This document shows, one piece after another, positions 1-8,450 of a stretch of 64,000 nt of DNA. This stretch comes from Muribaculaceae bacterium (lineage in GTDB: Bacteria > Bacteroidota > Bacteroidia > Bacteroidales > Muribaculaceae): the NCBI GenBank assembly GCA_017557625.1, contig JAFYYG010000052.1, positions 1-64,000 on the forward strand, read 5' to 3'. Made by a program: the position numbers and the translations under genes. The notes under the pieces were generated by a model that saw only the letters and a program-made list of their open reading frames with translations, had not been told where the DNA came from and made no database searches. Position 1 is the stretch's first letter. Every line of letters begins with the position of its first letter.

Positions 1-17
1 GCATTGCCTGCTGACCC

Positions 18-87
18 GCTGTTAAAATCAGAATAACTTCTCCGTTACGCTTCGCTACACTACAAAGTTATTTCCGATTCTAACAGC
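18..87. repeat. Long imperfect inverted repeat at window start
   Basis: Arms GCTGTTA (18-24) and AATAACTT (32-39) pair with AAGTTATT (65-72) and TAACAGC (81-87), with a further AATC/GATT pairing between them, leaving a loop of about 25 bases. No transposase or gene is attached within the window. It could be a terminator-like hairpin of a gene lying to the left or a remnant of a mobile-element end; I cannot tell which. The remainder of 88-292 is AT-rich with no recognisable gene. Confidence 0.5.
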
Positions 88-234
88 ACATCATTATTAT
101 TTTTCAAGATAAAATTATGCATTTCTATCTTGAAAGTTCACGCGCAATCAAGTTATCACGCAACCTGAAAAACATTATTTCCAACAAAAAGAGGAGACTT
201 AATCTCTATATTCTTATAACAACCTAATATGCAT

Positions 235-266
235 TCTTCCCTTTTTTGCGTTATAATAGTAGGGGA
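235..266. repeat. 32-bp direct repeat, copy A
   Basis: This copy matches 1512-1543 at 29 of 32 positions and contains the shared core CGTTATAATAGTAG. The two copies lie in the same orientation and bracket the DUF3667 gene. Each is followed at a similar distance by short CTTGT/CTCGT word repeats (about 283-308 and 1576-1602). Function unknown. Confidence 0.7.
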
Positions 267-292
267 CAAGAACCCAAGGGCTCGTCAACTCG

Positions 293-1288
293 TTAACTTG
301 TCAACTTATGCTTATCCTCATCTGCTGTTTCAGAGTTGGGTTTGCTGCTTGCTTTGCGCGTTATTCTTGTGACTATCATGTTGATGCCCCAGCCGGCTGC
401 TAAAATACCTAAGGAATATAATGCTGCACCACCCGCGAGGGCATAAGGCGACAAACCATTTGCTGAAACGCTTGAATCACCGCCAAATATAAAGTATAAC
501 AATGAGGTAAACATATAAACCATAGACGCAAATACAATTATAAACCGCCACAGCGTTCCCCAGATCCCATATCCAAACAATTGCTTGTAAGCGATGAAGT
601 AATATACTATAATCACGAGGATGCTGATATAAAGATAGTAGTTGTAGTTATTCAAGAACAATAGAGGCGACAGCACAAGAAACGAGAAAAATAGATTAAG
701 AACTAATAAAAAGATTTGGATGAAGAACCCTTGTGGCAGTGTGTGGCGGGTGTGACGAGGCGAATAGCGGAACATTACCCATGTTGGCACAATAAAACAA
801 AGTGCCACAATGAAATAGGTCCATACAAAATGTCCTTTGTTCCATGACGTGAATCCGTCGAACATATTGGCAAACCCACCATACACGTCAACACCCTCAC
901 CGCGTAACTTAGGCAGCAGGTAGAAAATCCAAAAAACGATGATAACAGCGATGATGAACAGCATCTTCACTGGTGGAAAACTCACCTGGCGCTTGCCGCT
1001 GATGTAGTCGCTGATCAGATAACCTGGACGCAACAGCAACTGGCCCACCGTGCTGGGCAGTGAGCGGGAACCCAGGCCCCAAATGTCCATAATACTCTTC
1101 CTCACGCTGCTCCAACTTATATCTCCCTCACCAGCCTTCTGCGAGCAGTAGGGGCAGTAGTTGCCGGTGAAGCTATGGCCGCAGTTGTTGCAATGTTGCT
1201 CCTCGGTGGAAGCAAACTCATAGTCCTGCGGCTTTTCTTGCCACTGCTTAAAACGCTTGTAGCGCTCCTTGATTGTTTTTATACTCAT
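293..1288 (-). CDS. DUF3667-family zinc-ribbon membrane protein
   Basis: Predicted inner-membrane protein of 331 residues. The N-terminus carries a CxxC-N8-CxxC zinc ribbon (Cys33, Cys36, Cys45, Cys48), followed by a soluble stretch with the motif LLRPGYLISDYISGKR and about five hydrophobic helices. This layout is typical of DUF3667 proteins, which are common in Bacteroidetes and have no established function. I chose the ATG at 1288 rather than an in-frame ATG at 1345, because a TAACTTTG -7 box (1343-1350, minus strand) overlaps the longer start and would place transcription after it. A second -7-like box lies at 1384-1391. The gene stands alone, divergent from the phosphoesterase. Family assignment is good; the role is unknown. 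Confidence 0.85.
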   Translation of the reverse strand: MSIKTIKERYKRFKQWQEKPQDYEFASTEEQHCNNCGHSFTGNYCPYCSQKAGEGDISWSSVRKSIMDIWGLGSRSLPSTVGQLLLRPGYLISDYISGKRQVSFPPVKMLFIIAVIIVFWIFYLLPKLRGEGVDVYGGFANMFDGFTSWNKGHFVWTYFIVALCFIVPTWVMFRYSPRHTRHTLPQGFFIQIFLLVLNLFFSFLVLSPLLFLNNYNYYLYISILVIIVYYFIAYKQLFGYGIWGTLWRFIIVFASMVYMFTSLLYFIFGGDSSVSANGLSPYALAGGAALYSLGILAAGWGINMIVTRITRKASSKPNSETADEDKHKLTS

Positions 1289-1609
1289 TGCCTTGTGTTC
1301 TTGGTTAATCGGTGAAGTCTTCAACTGCGCTCCAGTTTGTTGCAAAGTTAAACAAAAAACACCACAAATAATGGCTTTTACAGCAAAGATATTTTAAAAA
1401 ACACATAAATTCTCCAATATTTATGTATTTTGCCAAAATTCAGCTAGTAGGCGCCCCCTTCACTTTTATCTGACACTTAATGATACTTTTTTCATTAAGG
1501 GGAGGAAACAATCTTCCCTTCTTTTCGTTATAATAGTAGAGGAGTATGGCGCAAGGCGTAATGGGAGAATAGTATCTCGTTCGCTTGTCAGCTTGTTAGC
1601 TATAAAAAT
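1289..1609. other. Divergent intergenic region
   Basis: About 320 bp between divergent genes. It holds two minus-strand TAnnTTTG -7 boxes (1343-1350, 1384-1391), the second copy of the 32-bp direct repeat (1512-1543) and a run of CTCGTTCGCTTGTCAGC-like words just before the phosphoesterase start. No gene is evident. Confidence 0.6.
1512..1543. repeat. 32-bp direct repeat, copy B
   Basis: Second copy of the repeat at 235-266, differing at three positions. It lies about 65 bp upstream of the phosphoesterase start and contains TATAAT within its conserved core, so a promoter role is conceivable but unproven. Confidence 0.7.
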
Positions 1610-3049
1610 ATGAAACACTTTTTGCTCAAATCTTGGTGCCTGCTGTTGAGTGTGGTGGCACCGAGTCTTAACGCGACAACTATGCAGAGTAATGACAACT
1701 ATAAAATCATGGTTATCAGCGATCCGCACCTGCTGGCGCCGTCGCTTTATGACTATGGAAAGGCGGCGCAGCAACTCGATGCTAGCGACATGAAACTGGT
1801 GCTCAACAGCGACCTCATCATGCAGCGCATGGTCGATGATATCATCAATGCCAAGCCTCAACTGCTGCTTATCAGCGGCGATCTCACCTTCAACGGCGAG
1901 CGTGCGAGTCACGAGCGACTGGCAGAGCATCTGCAACGGTTGGAGCAGGCGGGGATAAGAACTCTTGTCATTCCTGGAAATCACGACGTGATGTGTCCCT
2001 ACAGTAAGCAATACAAGGGCGATGCGCCCGTGGCGGTGCCAAATGTCACAGGCGAGGAGTTTGCAGCGATTTATCAAAACTTTGGCTACGGCAGCGACTC
2101 GCAACGTGATCCTAACTCGTTGAGTTATACCTGCGAACCCATCTCAGGCCTTGTGATTCTAGGCATTGACAGCAATATTTATGGCCAAAGCGATGATGCT
2201 CAAGTGGCCTATCATACTAACGGTGCAGTGAAGCCCGAGACACTGGAGTGGATAAAGCAGCAGCTCACTCAAGCAAATGGCAAACACGTGATTGCTATGA
2301 TGCATCATCATCTAGTGGAGCATATCGACGGCGAAGCAAAGCTGCTGCCAAACTACATTGCCGCCAACCACGACGAGGTGGCGCAAGTGTTGCGTGAAGG
2401 CGGTGTGAAGGTCGTCTTCACCGGTCACCTCCACATCACCGATGCAGCTGTCGGAGGTGGCATAACCGACGTTTCCACCGGCTCGGCTTCGACTTACCCA
2501 TTGCCCGTGCGCACCGCCACCCTCGACGCGGCGCTCATCACAATGAACATCGAGACGCGATTCTTTGAGGGCATTGACGAAAAGACGCTTGATAAAGGCC
2601 GCGCCAAGATAGAGGGCGGCAGCGACGCGCTGGCGGCACTCATCTCACGACGGTTGTGGGACAAAATGAGCAAGCGACTTGAGCAGTATGAGCCGTTACT
2701 CGCCGAGCAGGGCATTGACACATCGCGACTTCCTCGTGACGCTAAAGACGTAGCCAAGCTCATCTCCAAGCACTTGCGCGAACCGCTCACACAGAGCCTC
2801 TTGGCGGTGACACGCGGTGGCGAGGATCTGGCTCAGGCAGCGTCTATAGTTGATGCAATAAAGCAAGGAGTGCAGCAGATGATGACCGAAATATTTGGAG
2901 ACGAGGGCGAGAGTGTGGCCGACTTCCTCCTCGCCAACCTCATGCCCCGCGTGGAGCCCGCTCTGCGCAGCGCCCTCGAAGACATTAACCAAGTGGGCAC
3001 TGACATTCAATCTTCTACCCCCGACCACCAATTAACAATAAAGCTATAG
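1610..3049 (+). CDS. Secreted calcineurin-like metallophosphoesterase
   Basis: Predicted exported phosphoesterase of 479 residues with a dinuclear metal centre. Residues 1-23 look like a Sec signal peptide. The metallophosphoesterase blocks are all present: D38-x-H40, GD (90-91), GNHD (123-126), a triple-His block near residue 230 and GHLH (272-275). The C-terminal 180 residues are helical and lack an obvious domain. Substrate cannot be inferred; members of this superfamily cleave phosphomono- and diesters. It has no operon partner; the next gene is convergent and a strong hairpin separates them. Confidence 0.88.
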   Translation: MKHFLLKSWCLLLSVVAPSLNATTMQSNDNYKIMVISDPHLLAPSLYDYGKAAQQLDASDMKLVLNSDLIMQRMVDDIINAKPQLLLISGDLTFNGERASHERLAEHLQRLEQAGIRTLVIPGNHDVMCPYSKQYKGDAPVAVPNVTGEEFAAIYQNFGYGSDSQRDPNSLSYTCEPISGLVILGIDSNIYGQSDDAQVAYHTNGAVKPETLEWIKQQLTQANGKHVIAMMHHHLVEHIDGEAKLLPNYIAANHDEVAQVLREGGVKVVFTGHLHITDAAVGGGITDVSTGSASTYPLPVRTATLDAALITMNIETRFFEGIDEKTLDKGRAKIEGGSDALAALISRRLWDKMSKRLEQYEPLLAEQGIDTSRLPRDAKDVAKLISKHLREPLTQSLLAVTRGGEDLAQAASIVDAIKQGVQQMMTEIFGDEGESVADFLLANLMPRVEPALRSALEDINQVGTDIQSSTPDHQLTIKL

Positions 3050-3115
3050 AAAGGACAAGAGGACGGGAGGGCATTCGCTTTCGCTCCTATCGCGCAGCGC
3101 ATACACCAGTTAACA

Positions 3116-3151
3116 TCAAGGACTCGACACAATGAGATGTCGAGTCCTTGA
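3116..3151. terminator. Bidirectional hairpin between convergent genes
   Basis: Perfect 14-bp stem TCAAGGACTCGACA / TGTCGAGTCCTTGA with an 8-base loop, sitting between the phosphoesterase (plus) and the FKBP cluster (minus). There is no marked T-run on either side, so its strength as an intrinsic terminator is uncertain. Confidence 0.75.
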
Positions 3152-3175
3152 CTTGTAAAGAACTATGTAAATTTG

Positions 3176-4615
3176 TTATTTGCGTTTCTTGGAGGTTTTC
3201 TTGCCAGTGGACTTTTTGCCGGTTGTCTTCTTGGTGGAAGGCTGGGACTTTCCATTGGTAGCTTTCTCTTCTACGTTAGGAGTCTTTGCTGCTGGTTTGG
3301 CAGCTGCTTTGTCTGCTGGTTTGGCAGTTGCTTTGCCGGCAGGCTTGTCGGCAGGAGCGCTGTCGTCGATGCCTAGTGTCTCGATTTCGAATACTAGAGT
3401 CTCAAAAGGCTTGATGTCTTTACCTGCACCACGGTCGCCATAGGCTAGGTTGTAAGGCAGGATAGCGATCATCTTAGCGCCTGGGCTCATCATGAGCAGA
3501 GCCTCTTTGAAACCTGGCACTACTTGGCTGGGAGAGAAAGAGACGGGCTCTTTGCTCTCGTCGAAGGTTTTGCCATCGACGTGAGTTCCCTTATACATCA
3601 CTTTAATCTTGTCGGTCTCTTTGAACTTCTTGCCGTTGCCAGGGGCGAGAATCTTATATACCAGTCCCGATGGAGTTTGGATGAAATTAGGGTCTTTCTC
3701 CATTTGGTTCTCGATATACTTCTTTCCAAGTCCTTTTTGTGTGAGAGCTTCGGCGCTGTTTTCCTTAGCAAATGCCTGTACCCCTGTCATGTAGGCTTGG
3801 GTTTGTGAGTCAATATCTTTAAAGTCCTCTTTAGTAGGCACCTTGGGATCGTTGAGTACCGATGCCACAGTGGCGATGTAGGTGTCTCTGTTGAGGTTCA
3901 GCCCGAGTTGCCTCTTTATTTTCTGCTCAATAGCATTATATTCGCTTGCAAGCAATGTTCCGTCAACGAGGGGCTTGTTGCTCTCATCCATATTGATGGT
4001 GTTGTTGAAGCCTTCAAGCATCCGCGCAATATCTCCATCAACAAGGTTCTTCTTCTTGCTCAAGTTCTGCATTTGTGCTCCGAAGAAGAGTCCCATGTTC
4101 TGGCTCAGCGAGTCGGCTTTGAGGTTGATGAGAGTTGTTTGTGGCGTGATGCTGTCTTTCTTAAGTTCACCAATCTCTTCCATGAGGCGTTTGGCCTGCA
4201 TGTTGATGTTGCGCATCTCGTCGTTGAATGGAAGCGTCGATGTGGTGTCATTGAATCGTGTGAGGAAGGCCTGCGCAAAGGCCTTGCGGCTCATGTTGAT
4301 GCCTAATTGCTTGTTCACGTTTTGTGAATTGCGGTAGAACTGCTCGGCAAGACCTTTGCCCTCAAGGTAGAACTCGTTAGTCTGCTCAAGGTCGGGGGTC
4401 ATAGCCTTTTTAAAGGCCAGGAGGAAAGATTGACGTGCCTCTGCAGTAGTGTGGTTCATGGCAGTCTGCGTGCCATATACCTTGCCCAGCATTATGGTTA
4501 CAGAGTCCCCCTTGATTTCTTTCATTTTGGCTATCATTGCCAAGTCGGGCTCTTGTGCCACTGCAAAGCTGCTCATAAAGGCAGCTATTGCAATAAATAA
4601 AAATATCTTTTTCAT
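3176..4615 (-). CDS. Exported FKBP-type peptidyl-prolyl isomerase with Lys-rich tail
   Basis: Last gene of a minus-strand FKBP series. The 479-residue protein begins with a Sec signal peptide ending around AVAQ (residue 21), then has two FKBP_N-like helical dimerisation segments, each resembling the helical half of Mip/FkpA proteins. One FKBP domain follows (about 305-410) with the landmarks VMYKGTHVDG, TFDES, VVPGFKEALLMM and NLAYGD. The active-site Trp of FKBP12 is Phe here, as in the neighbouring lipoproteins. The last 65 residues are a low-complexity Lys/Ala/Pro/Thr tail ending in KKTSKKRK. Probable role is folding or chaperoning of exported proteins in the periplasm. The tail suggests binding to anionic polymer or surface, but this is inference. 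Confidence 0.88.
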   Translation of the reverse strand: MKKIFLFIAIAAFMSSFAVAQEPDLAMIAKMKEIKGDSVTIMLGKVYGTQTAMNHTTAEARQSFLLAFKKAMTPDLEQTNEFYLEGKGLAEQFYRNSQNVNKQLGINMSRKAFAQAFLTRFNDTTSTLPFNDEMRNINMQAKRLMEEIGELKKDSITPQTTLINLKADSLSQNMGLFFGAQMQNLSKKKNLVDGDIARMLEGFNNTINMDESNKPLVDGTLLASEYNAIEQKIKRQLGLNLNRDTYIATVASVLNDPKVPTKEDFKDIDSQTQAYMTGVQAFAKENSAEALTQKGLGKKYIENQMEKDPNFIQTPSGLVYKILAPGNGKKFKETDKIKVMYKGTHVDGKTFDESKEPVSFSPSQVVPGFKEALLMMSPGAKMIAILPYNLAYGDRGAGKDIKPFETLVFEIETLGIDDSAPADKPAGKATAKPADKAAAKPAAKTPNVEEKATNGKSQPSTKKTTGKKSTGKKTSKKRK

Positions 4616-4638
4616 GCTTATAGTATTTTTTATTTGAG

Positions 4639-5553
4639 TTATTTGTGAAGTTCCACAGTGGTAAGTTCAAAAACCAGTGTCTCGTTGGGGCCGATGGGGC
4701 CTTGTCCTCTCTCCCCGTATCCAATTTTGGCAGGTAAGATGGCAATGGCCTTTGCCCCAGGTCTCATGAGTGTGATCACCTCACGGAAGCCAGGCACCAC
4801 ATTCTGCAGAGGGAAAGGTACGACGTTGCCATTAGAGCTGTCAAACTCCGAGCCGTTGATATGCTTGCCTACATATATTACGTCGACGACATCGGTCGCC
4901 TTAAAAATGTCGCCCTTGCCTTCTTCAAGAATCTTGTAGCAGAGTCCCGATGGAGTTTGGATGAACGCTTTGTCTTTGCTCATCTGCTCGGCGATGTACT
5001 TCTCGCCCGCCTGCTTGTTGCTGGTTGCAACATTCAAGCCTACAGTTGTGATTTCAAACACTAGTGTCTCGTTGGGACCGATGGGACCTTGCCCTGTCTC
5101 TCCATAGGCAATATTGGCTGGAAGTATTGCGACGGCTTTTGCTCCAGGCTTCATGAGTGTGATTACCTCACGGAAGCCAGGCACCACATTCATCAGAGGG
5201 AAAGGAACGACGTTGCCATTAGAGCTGTCAAACACCGAGCCGTCGATATGCTTGCCAATGTAGATAACATCAACGATATCGGAGTCTTTGAAGTTGTCGC
5301 CCTCGCCCTCTTCGAGAATCTTATAACAGAGTCCCGATGGAGTTTTGATGAACGCCTTGTCTTTGCTCATCTGCTCGGCGATGTACTCCTCTCCCGCTTT
5401 CTTGTTGCTTTCGGCAAGGCTGTTGGCTGAGGTGCCTTCTGTGCTTTCGTCAACATTTAAGGTAGAGGAATCTTCTTTCTCGTTGTTGCTCTTGCAGCTT
5501 ATTGCTCCAAAAATCAAGCCTGCCAAAAGGATTATTGAAAAGAATTTTCTCAT
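4639..5553 (-). CDS. Lipoprotein with two tandem FKBP domains
   Basis: A 304-residue lipoprotein: the signal peptide ends in the lipobox GAISC (Cys20). Two complete FKBP domains follow (about 53-170 and 178-304), each preceded by the linker YIAEQMSKDKAFI. The two domains are almost identical in protein and DNA, which points to a recent internal duplication of about 380 bp. Both keep the landmarks VIYxGKHI, FDSSNGNVVPFPL, VVPGFREVITLM and YGExGQGPIGPNETL. Unlike its neighbours it has no long FKBP_N segment. Likely a membrane-anchored periplasmic prolyl isomerase or chaperone. It lies 23 bp upstream of the Lys-tailed FKBP gene and is probably cotranscribed with it. Confidence 0.9.
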   Translation of the reverse strand: MRKFFSIILLAGLIFGAISCKSNNEKEDSSTLNVDESTEGTSANSLAESNKKAGEEYIAEQMSKDKAFIKTPSGLCYKILEEGEGDNFKDSDIVDVIYIGKHIDGSVFDSSNGNVVPFPLMNVVPGFREVITLMKPGAKAVAILPANIAYGETGQGPIGPNETLVFEITTVGLNVATSNKQAGEKYIAEQMSKDKAFIQTPSGLCYKILEEGKGDIFKATDVVDVIYVGKHINGSEFDSSNGNVVPFPLQNVVPGFREVITLMRPGAKAIAILPAKIGYGERGQGPIGPNETLVFELTTVELHK

Positions 5554-5571
5554 TGTTAATGAAAAGTGCTA

Positions 5572-6552
5572 TTATTGAACTTTAGCAGGTTGCTGCACCT
5601 GAGCTTGACCAGAATTAGTTTGTTGCGCTGGGCTAGACTTAGACTCTGCCTTATGGAGTCCCTCAGTAGTAATCTCAATCAATAAAGTAGTGTTTGGGCT
5701 GATACCCATTTGTTCAGTTGGAATTAAGTCTCCAGGAATAACAGCGAGAACCTTTGCACCCGGTTTCATGCCCTTGACGATGTCATAGAGTTTGGCAAAA
5801 AGAGGATGCTGTTTCATCTGAGCCAGAGGCAGTGGTTGTGGCTTACTCATGTTCTCAAGAACATTGCCATTAATGTCTTTCAACAACATTTTAGTATCAA
5901 CCACCGATGCGTCGTTGAAGGACTCACCATTACCTTGATTGACTATCTTATAGATAACCCCCGAAGCGTCTTTCTGATAACCATTGTCCTTCTTCATGAG
6001 CTCGTCGATGTATTTCTTGCCAGCAGCAAGGTTTTCCTCACCTCTTATTTTTAAAGCTCTTGTTTTCATGTCTTGTACCTGAATTTGCTTTGTTTGCATC
6101 TCTTGTTGCACTTTTTCAAAGTTGATAGAGTCTTTGCTGTCAATCACTTTTTTGAATTCGTTCAAGTATCGTTTGCGGTCAACATTGATGCCTTGAGCCT
6201 CAAGTTGTGCAATCTCTTGATAGACGCGCAAACCTTGCTGCAAACCCATAATGTAGCTTTGGCTACTCTTTGTAGTGTCCATTTCTATAACTGATGTCAT
6301 GCCTTTCAAGAACTCGTCTATGTCTAATTGCATCTCCATGTCAGGGTTTTGTTGGAGTCCTGCTTTCAAATCAATACCAGCCATGTTTCCCAAATTGTCA
6401 GCCAAACTGTCTTCCAAAGCGGTTGTTGAACGTTTTGCTGTTGATGATTCGGTAGAGCTTTTGTCGCTGGAGTCGCTGGCACCACTGCCCTTGCAGCTAA
6501 TGGTTCCAAGAACCAAGCCAGCAAATAGAATTATTGATAATATCTGTTTCAT
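5572..6552 (-). CDS. FKBP-like lipoprotein, degenerate isomerase domain
   Basis: A 326-residue lipoprotein with lipobox LGTISC, a helical FKBP_N-like domain (about 45-190) containing QSYIMGLQQGLRVYQEIAQL, and a C-terminal FKBP-like domain (about 205-305). The C-terminal fold outline remains (SGVIYKIVNQGNGESF, GMKPGAKVLAVIPGD, NTTLLIEITTEGL) but the catalytic FDSS turn is replaced by LENMSK and the VVPGF helix by a KLYDIVK helix, so isomerase activity is doubtful. The ATG at 6552 starts a proper signal peptide; the in-frame extension upstream runs into the previous gene and is not credible. It is a close paralog of the next gene. Confidence 0.85.
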   Translation of the reverse strand: MKQILSIILFAGLVLGTISCKGSGASDSSDKSSTESSTAKRSTTALEDSLADNLGNMAGIDLKAGLQQNPDMEMQLDIDEFLKGMTSVIEMDTTKSSQSYIMGLQQGLRVYQEIAQLEAQGINVDRKRYLNEFKKVIDSKDSINFEKVQQEMQTKQIQVQDMKTRALKIRGEENLAAGKKYIDELMKKDNGYQKDASGVIYKIVNQGNGESFNDASVVDTKMLLKDINGNVLENMSKPQPLPLAQMKQHPLFAKLYDIVKGMKPGAKVLAVIPGDLIPTEQMGISPNTTLLIEITTEGLHKAESKSSPAQQTNSGQAQVQQPAKVQ

Positions 6553-6579
6553 TTGTGATTTTTTATTGTTTGTTTTTTG

Positions 6580-6617
6580 ATTATTTGCCTGTTTGTTGAT
6601 TATTTGCCTGTTTGTTG
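6580..6617. repeat. 19-bp perfect tandem duplication at gene end
   Basis: Two adjacent identical 19-bp units, each beginning ATTATTTGCC and ending GTTTGTTG, cover the stop codon and last codons of the 335-residue FKBP paralog. Because 19 is not a multiple of three, the same DNA is read in two frames (ending NKQAN then NQQTGK), so the duplication moved the stop codon. Confidence 0.85.
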
Positions 6618-7588
6618 GATTGCAGGTTTTGTTGCTGCTTGTCTTGCTTTGGAGCAGGTTGTGGAGCCGCAGGCTGTGGAGCCGGCTGTGGAGCGGACTG
6701 TGCATTGCGTCCGCCGGGATATTGAGATGGAGCTGGCCTTTCCTCATTTTTGCTTAGACCCACAGTAGTGATTTCAACGACAAAAGTCAAATTTGGGCTA
6801 AGTCCCCTCATTTCTGAAGAACTTTGGTCACCAGGAATGACAGCGATTACCTTTGCGCCTGGTTTCATGCCCTTGACAATGTCATAGAGATTGGCAAAAA
6901 TAGGATCCTGTTTCATCCCAGCCAGAGGCAGTGACCGTGGTTTACTTATGTTCTGATAAACATTGCCGTTCATGTCTTTCAACAATAATTTAATGTCAAC
7001 CACCGATGCGTCGTTGAAGGACTCGCCACTACCTTGCTCAACAATTTTATAGATAATTCCCGAGTTGGTTTTTTTATAACCATTATCTTTCTTCATAAGC
7101 TCGTCGATGTATTTCTTGCCAGCAGCAAGGTTCTCTTGAGCCTTTATGTTTAAAGATTTTGTTTGCAAGTCATATAATTTTGTTTGCATCTCTGTCATAT
7201 TTATGTCAATAGGTTTTTTGTCATCAAGCATTTTTTTGAATTCGTTCAAGAAAAGCCTGCGGTCAACATTGATGCCTTGAACCTCGAGTTGTGCAAGCTC
7301 TTGATAGACGCGCAAACCTTGCTGCAAACCCAAAATGTAGCTTTTGCTACTCTTTGTAGTGTCCATTTTTATAACAGACATCATGCCTTTCAAGTACTGG
7401 TCTTTGTCTAATTGCTCATCCAAATCAGGAATATTTTGGAATTGGGCTTTCAAATCAGCACCTTCCATCTTACCCATCAACTGAGCAATAGAGTCGTTGA
7501 TTTTATCAGCTTGTGATTTTCCTTTACAGCCTGTAATTGTAGAGCCCAGTATCAGGGCTGCCATCACTAAAAATAAAAACTTTTTCAT
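6581..7588 (-). CDS. FKBP-like lipoprotein, degenerate, Pro/Gln tail
   Basis: A 335-residue paralog of the preceding lipoprotein. The lipobox is TITGC, followed by the FKBP_N-like helical domain (SYILGLQQGLRVYQELAQL) and a C-terminal FKBP-like domain with GIIYKIVEQGSGESF and GMKPGAKVIAVIPGD. As in the paralog, the FDSS and VPGF active-site elements are missing. The last 55 residues are a Pro/Ala/Gln low-complexity tail. The start region and the 40 bp upstream closely match the start of the 155-residue gene at 8451-8918, showing duplication that included 5-prime flanking DNA. A structural or binding role rather than catalysis is my inference. Confidence 0.85.
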   Translation of the reverse strand: MKKFLFLVMAALILGSTITGCKGKSQADKINDSIAQLMGKMEGADLKAQFQNIPDLDEQLDKDQYLKGMMSVIKMDTTKSSKSYILGLQQGLRVYQELAQLEVQGINVDRRLFLNEFKKMLDDKKPIDINMTEMQTKLYDLQTKSLNIKAQENLAAGKKYIDELMKKDNGYKKTNSGIIYKIVEQGSGESFNDASVVDIKLLLKDMNGNVYQNISKPRSLPLAGMKQDPIFANLYDIVKGMKPGAKVIAVIPGDQSSSEMRGLSPNLTFVVEITTVGLSKNEERPAPSQYPGGRNAQSAPQPAPQPAAPQPAPKQDKQQQNLQSNKQANNQQTGK

Positions 7589-7620
7589 AATAAATCTATG
7601 TATTTTAATGTGTTGTAAAA

Positions 7621-8211
7621 TTATTTCTTGCTTTCTACTTTTATCAACTGAACGTCGAAGATTAGAGTTGAGTTCGGTTGTATGGGACCTGTGCCGTGAG
7701 GGCCGTAGGCGAGGTTAGAGGGAATGAAAAGTCTCCATGCTGAGCCTTCGCTCATCAGTTGCAGACCCTCGACCCATCCAGGGATTACTTGTCCCACGGC
7801 GAATGTGGCAGGTTCTCCGCGCTCCACTGAGCTGTCGAACACTGTGCCGTCGATCAGTCGACCGGTGTAGTGAACAGTCACCACGTCATTAGGGCCAGGC
7901 TTCTTGCCATCGCCCTCTTTGAGCACAAGGTATTGGAGACCGCTCTGGGTCACCTTCACGCCCTCTTGCTGAGCGTTCTGCTCGAGGAATTTCTTGCCAA
8001 GTTCCTCGTTCATGGCTCCAGCGTTGGCCTCCAGCTCGGTGAAGAACTCTTGCACTACCTTCTTGGCCTCATCGTAGCTCATTTTTTTCTCTTTGTTTTC
8101 ATATACGTCCCGCAAGGCATCGGCAAAGTCATCGGCATTAATGCTTTGAATGCCCGAACTCTTGAAATTCTGGGCCATACTCAAGCCCAGCGCATAGCTT
8201 AATTTATCCAT
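7621..8211 (-). CDS. FKBP-type peptidyl-prolyl cis-trans isomerase (Mip/FkpA type, cytoplasmic)
   Basis: The canonical member of the cluster: 196 residues with a helical FKBP_N domain (1-85) and a full FKBP domain (about 88-193) retaining VHYTGRLIDGTVFDSS, VIPGWVEGLQLM (the active-site Trp is present) and NLAYGPHG. No signal peptide is visible, so it should act in the cytoplasm on nascent or stressed proteins. It is the first gene of the five-gene minus-strand unit. A TACCTTTG -7 box at 8253-8260 (minus) lies about 42 bp upstream of the ATG. The lipoprotein gene follows after only 32 bp. Confidence 0.92.
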   Translation of the reverse strand: MDKLSYALGLSMAQNFKSSGIQSINADDFADALRDVYENKEKKMSYDEAKKVVQEFFTELEANAGAMNEELGKKFLEQNAQQEGVKVTQSGLQYLVLKEGDGKKPGPNDVVTVHYTGRLIDGTVFDSSVERGEPATFAVGQVIPGWVEGLQLMSEGSAWRLFIPSNLAYGPHGTGPIQPNSTLIFDVQLIKVESKK

Positions 8212-8252
8212 ATTTATAGTATTATTTTTTATTATTGTGTCAAACCAAGCTG

Positions 8253-8260
8253 CAAAGGTA
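8253..8260 (-). promoter_or_regulatory. -7 box of the FKBP operon
   Basis: TACCTTTG on the minus strand fits the Bacteroidetes TAnnTTTG -7 consensus. The -33 element is not clear. The box and about 70 bp upstream of it closely resemble the DNA at 8984-9055, which drives the next paralog upstream. Confidence 0.6.
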
Positions 8261-8345
8261 AAGACAATTAATGGTATAAAGGTTATTTTTTAGATAAAAA
8301 TTGTTTAAAAATAGTTATATTGAGACTATAAAAAATAGTGCCGTC

Positions 8346-8370
8346 AAGCACAATGATATGTTTTGTGCTT
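8346..8370. terminator. Candidate terminator hairpin
   Basis: Stem AAGCACAA (8346-8353) / TTGTGCTT (8363-8370) lies downstream of the truncated lipoprotein gene (minus strand) and before the FKBP operon promoter. It is short, so only a weak call. Confidence 0.4.
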
Positions 8371-8450
8371 ATTGGCACTTGTTTGTGGCCACCTTGATAC
8401 TGGCACAACACTTTGTGAGTTAGAACATCACAGATGTGTCAGTCAGGTAA

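Noticed and set aside
1-90. Insertion-sequence end
   Set aside because: The inverted repeat has no transposase or second end in the window; evidence is insufficient.
6553-6747. 65-residue N-terminal extension of the 326-residue FKBP-like lipoprotein
   Set aside because: It overlaps the neighbouring coding region and would hide the signal peptide and lipobox.
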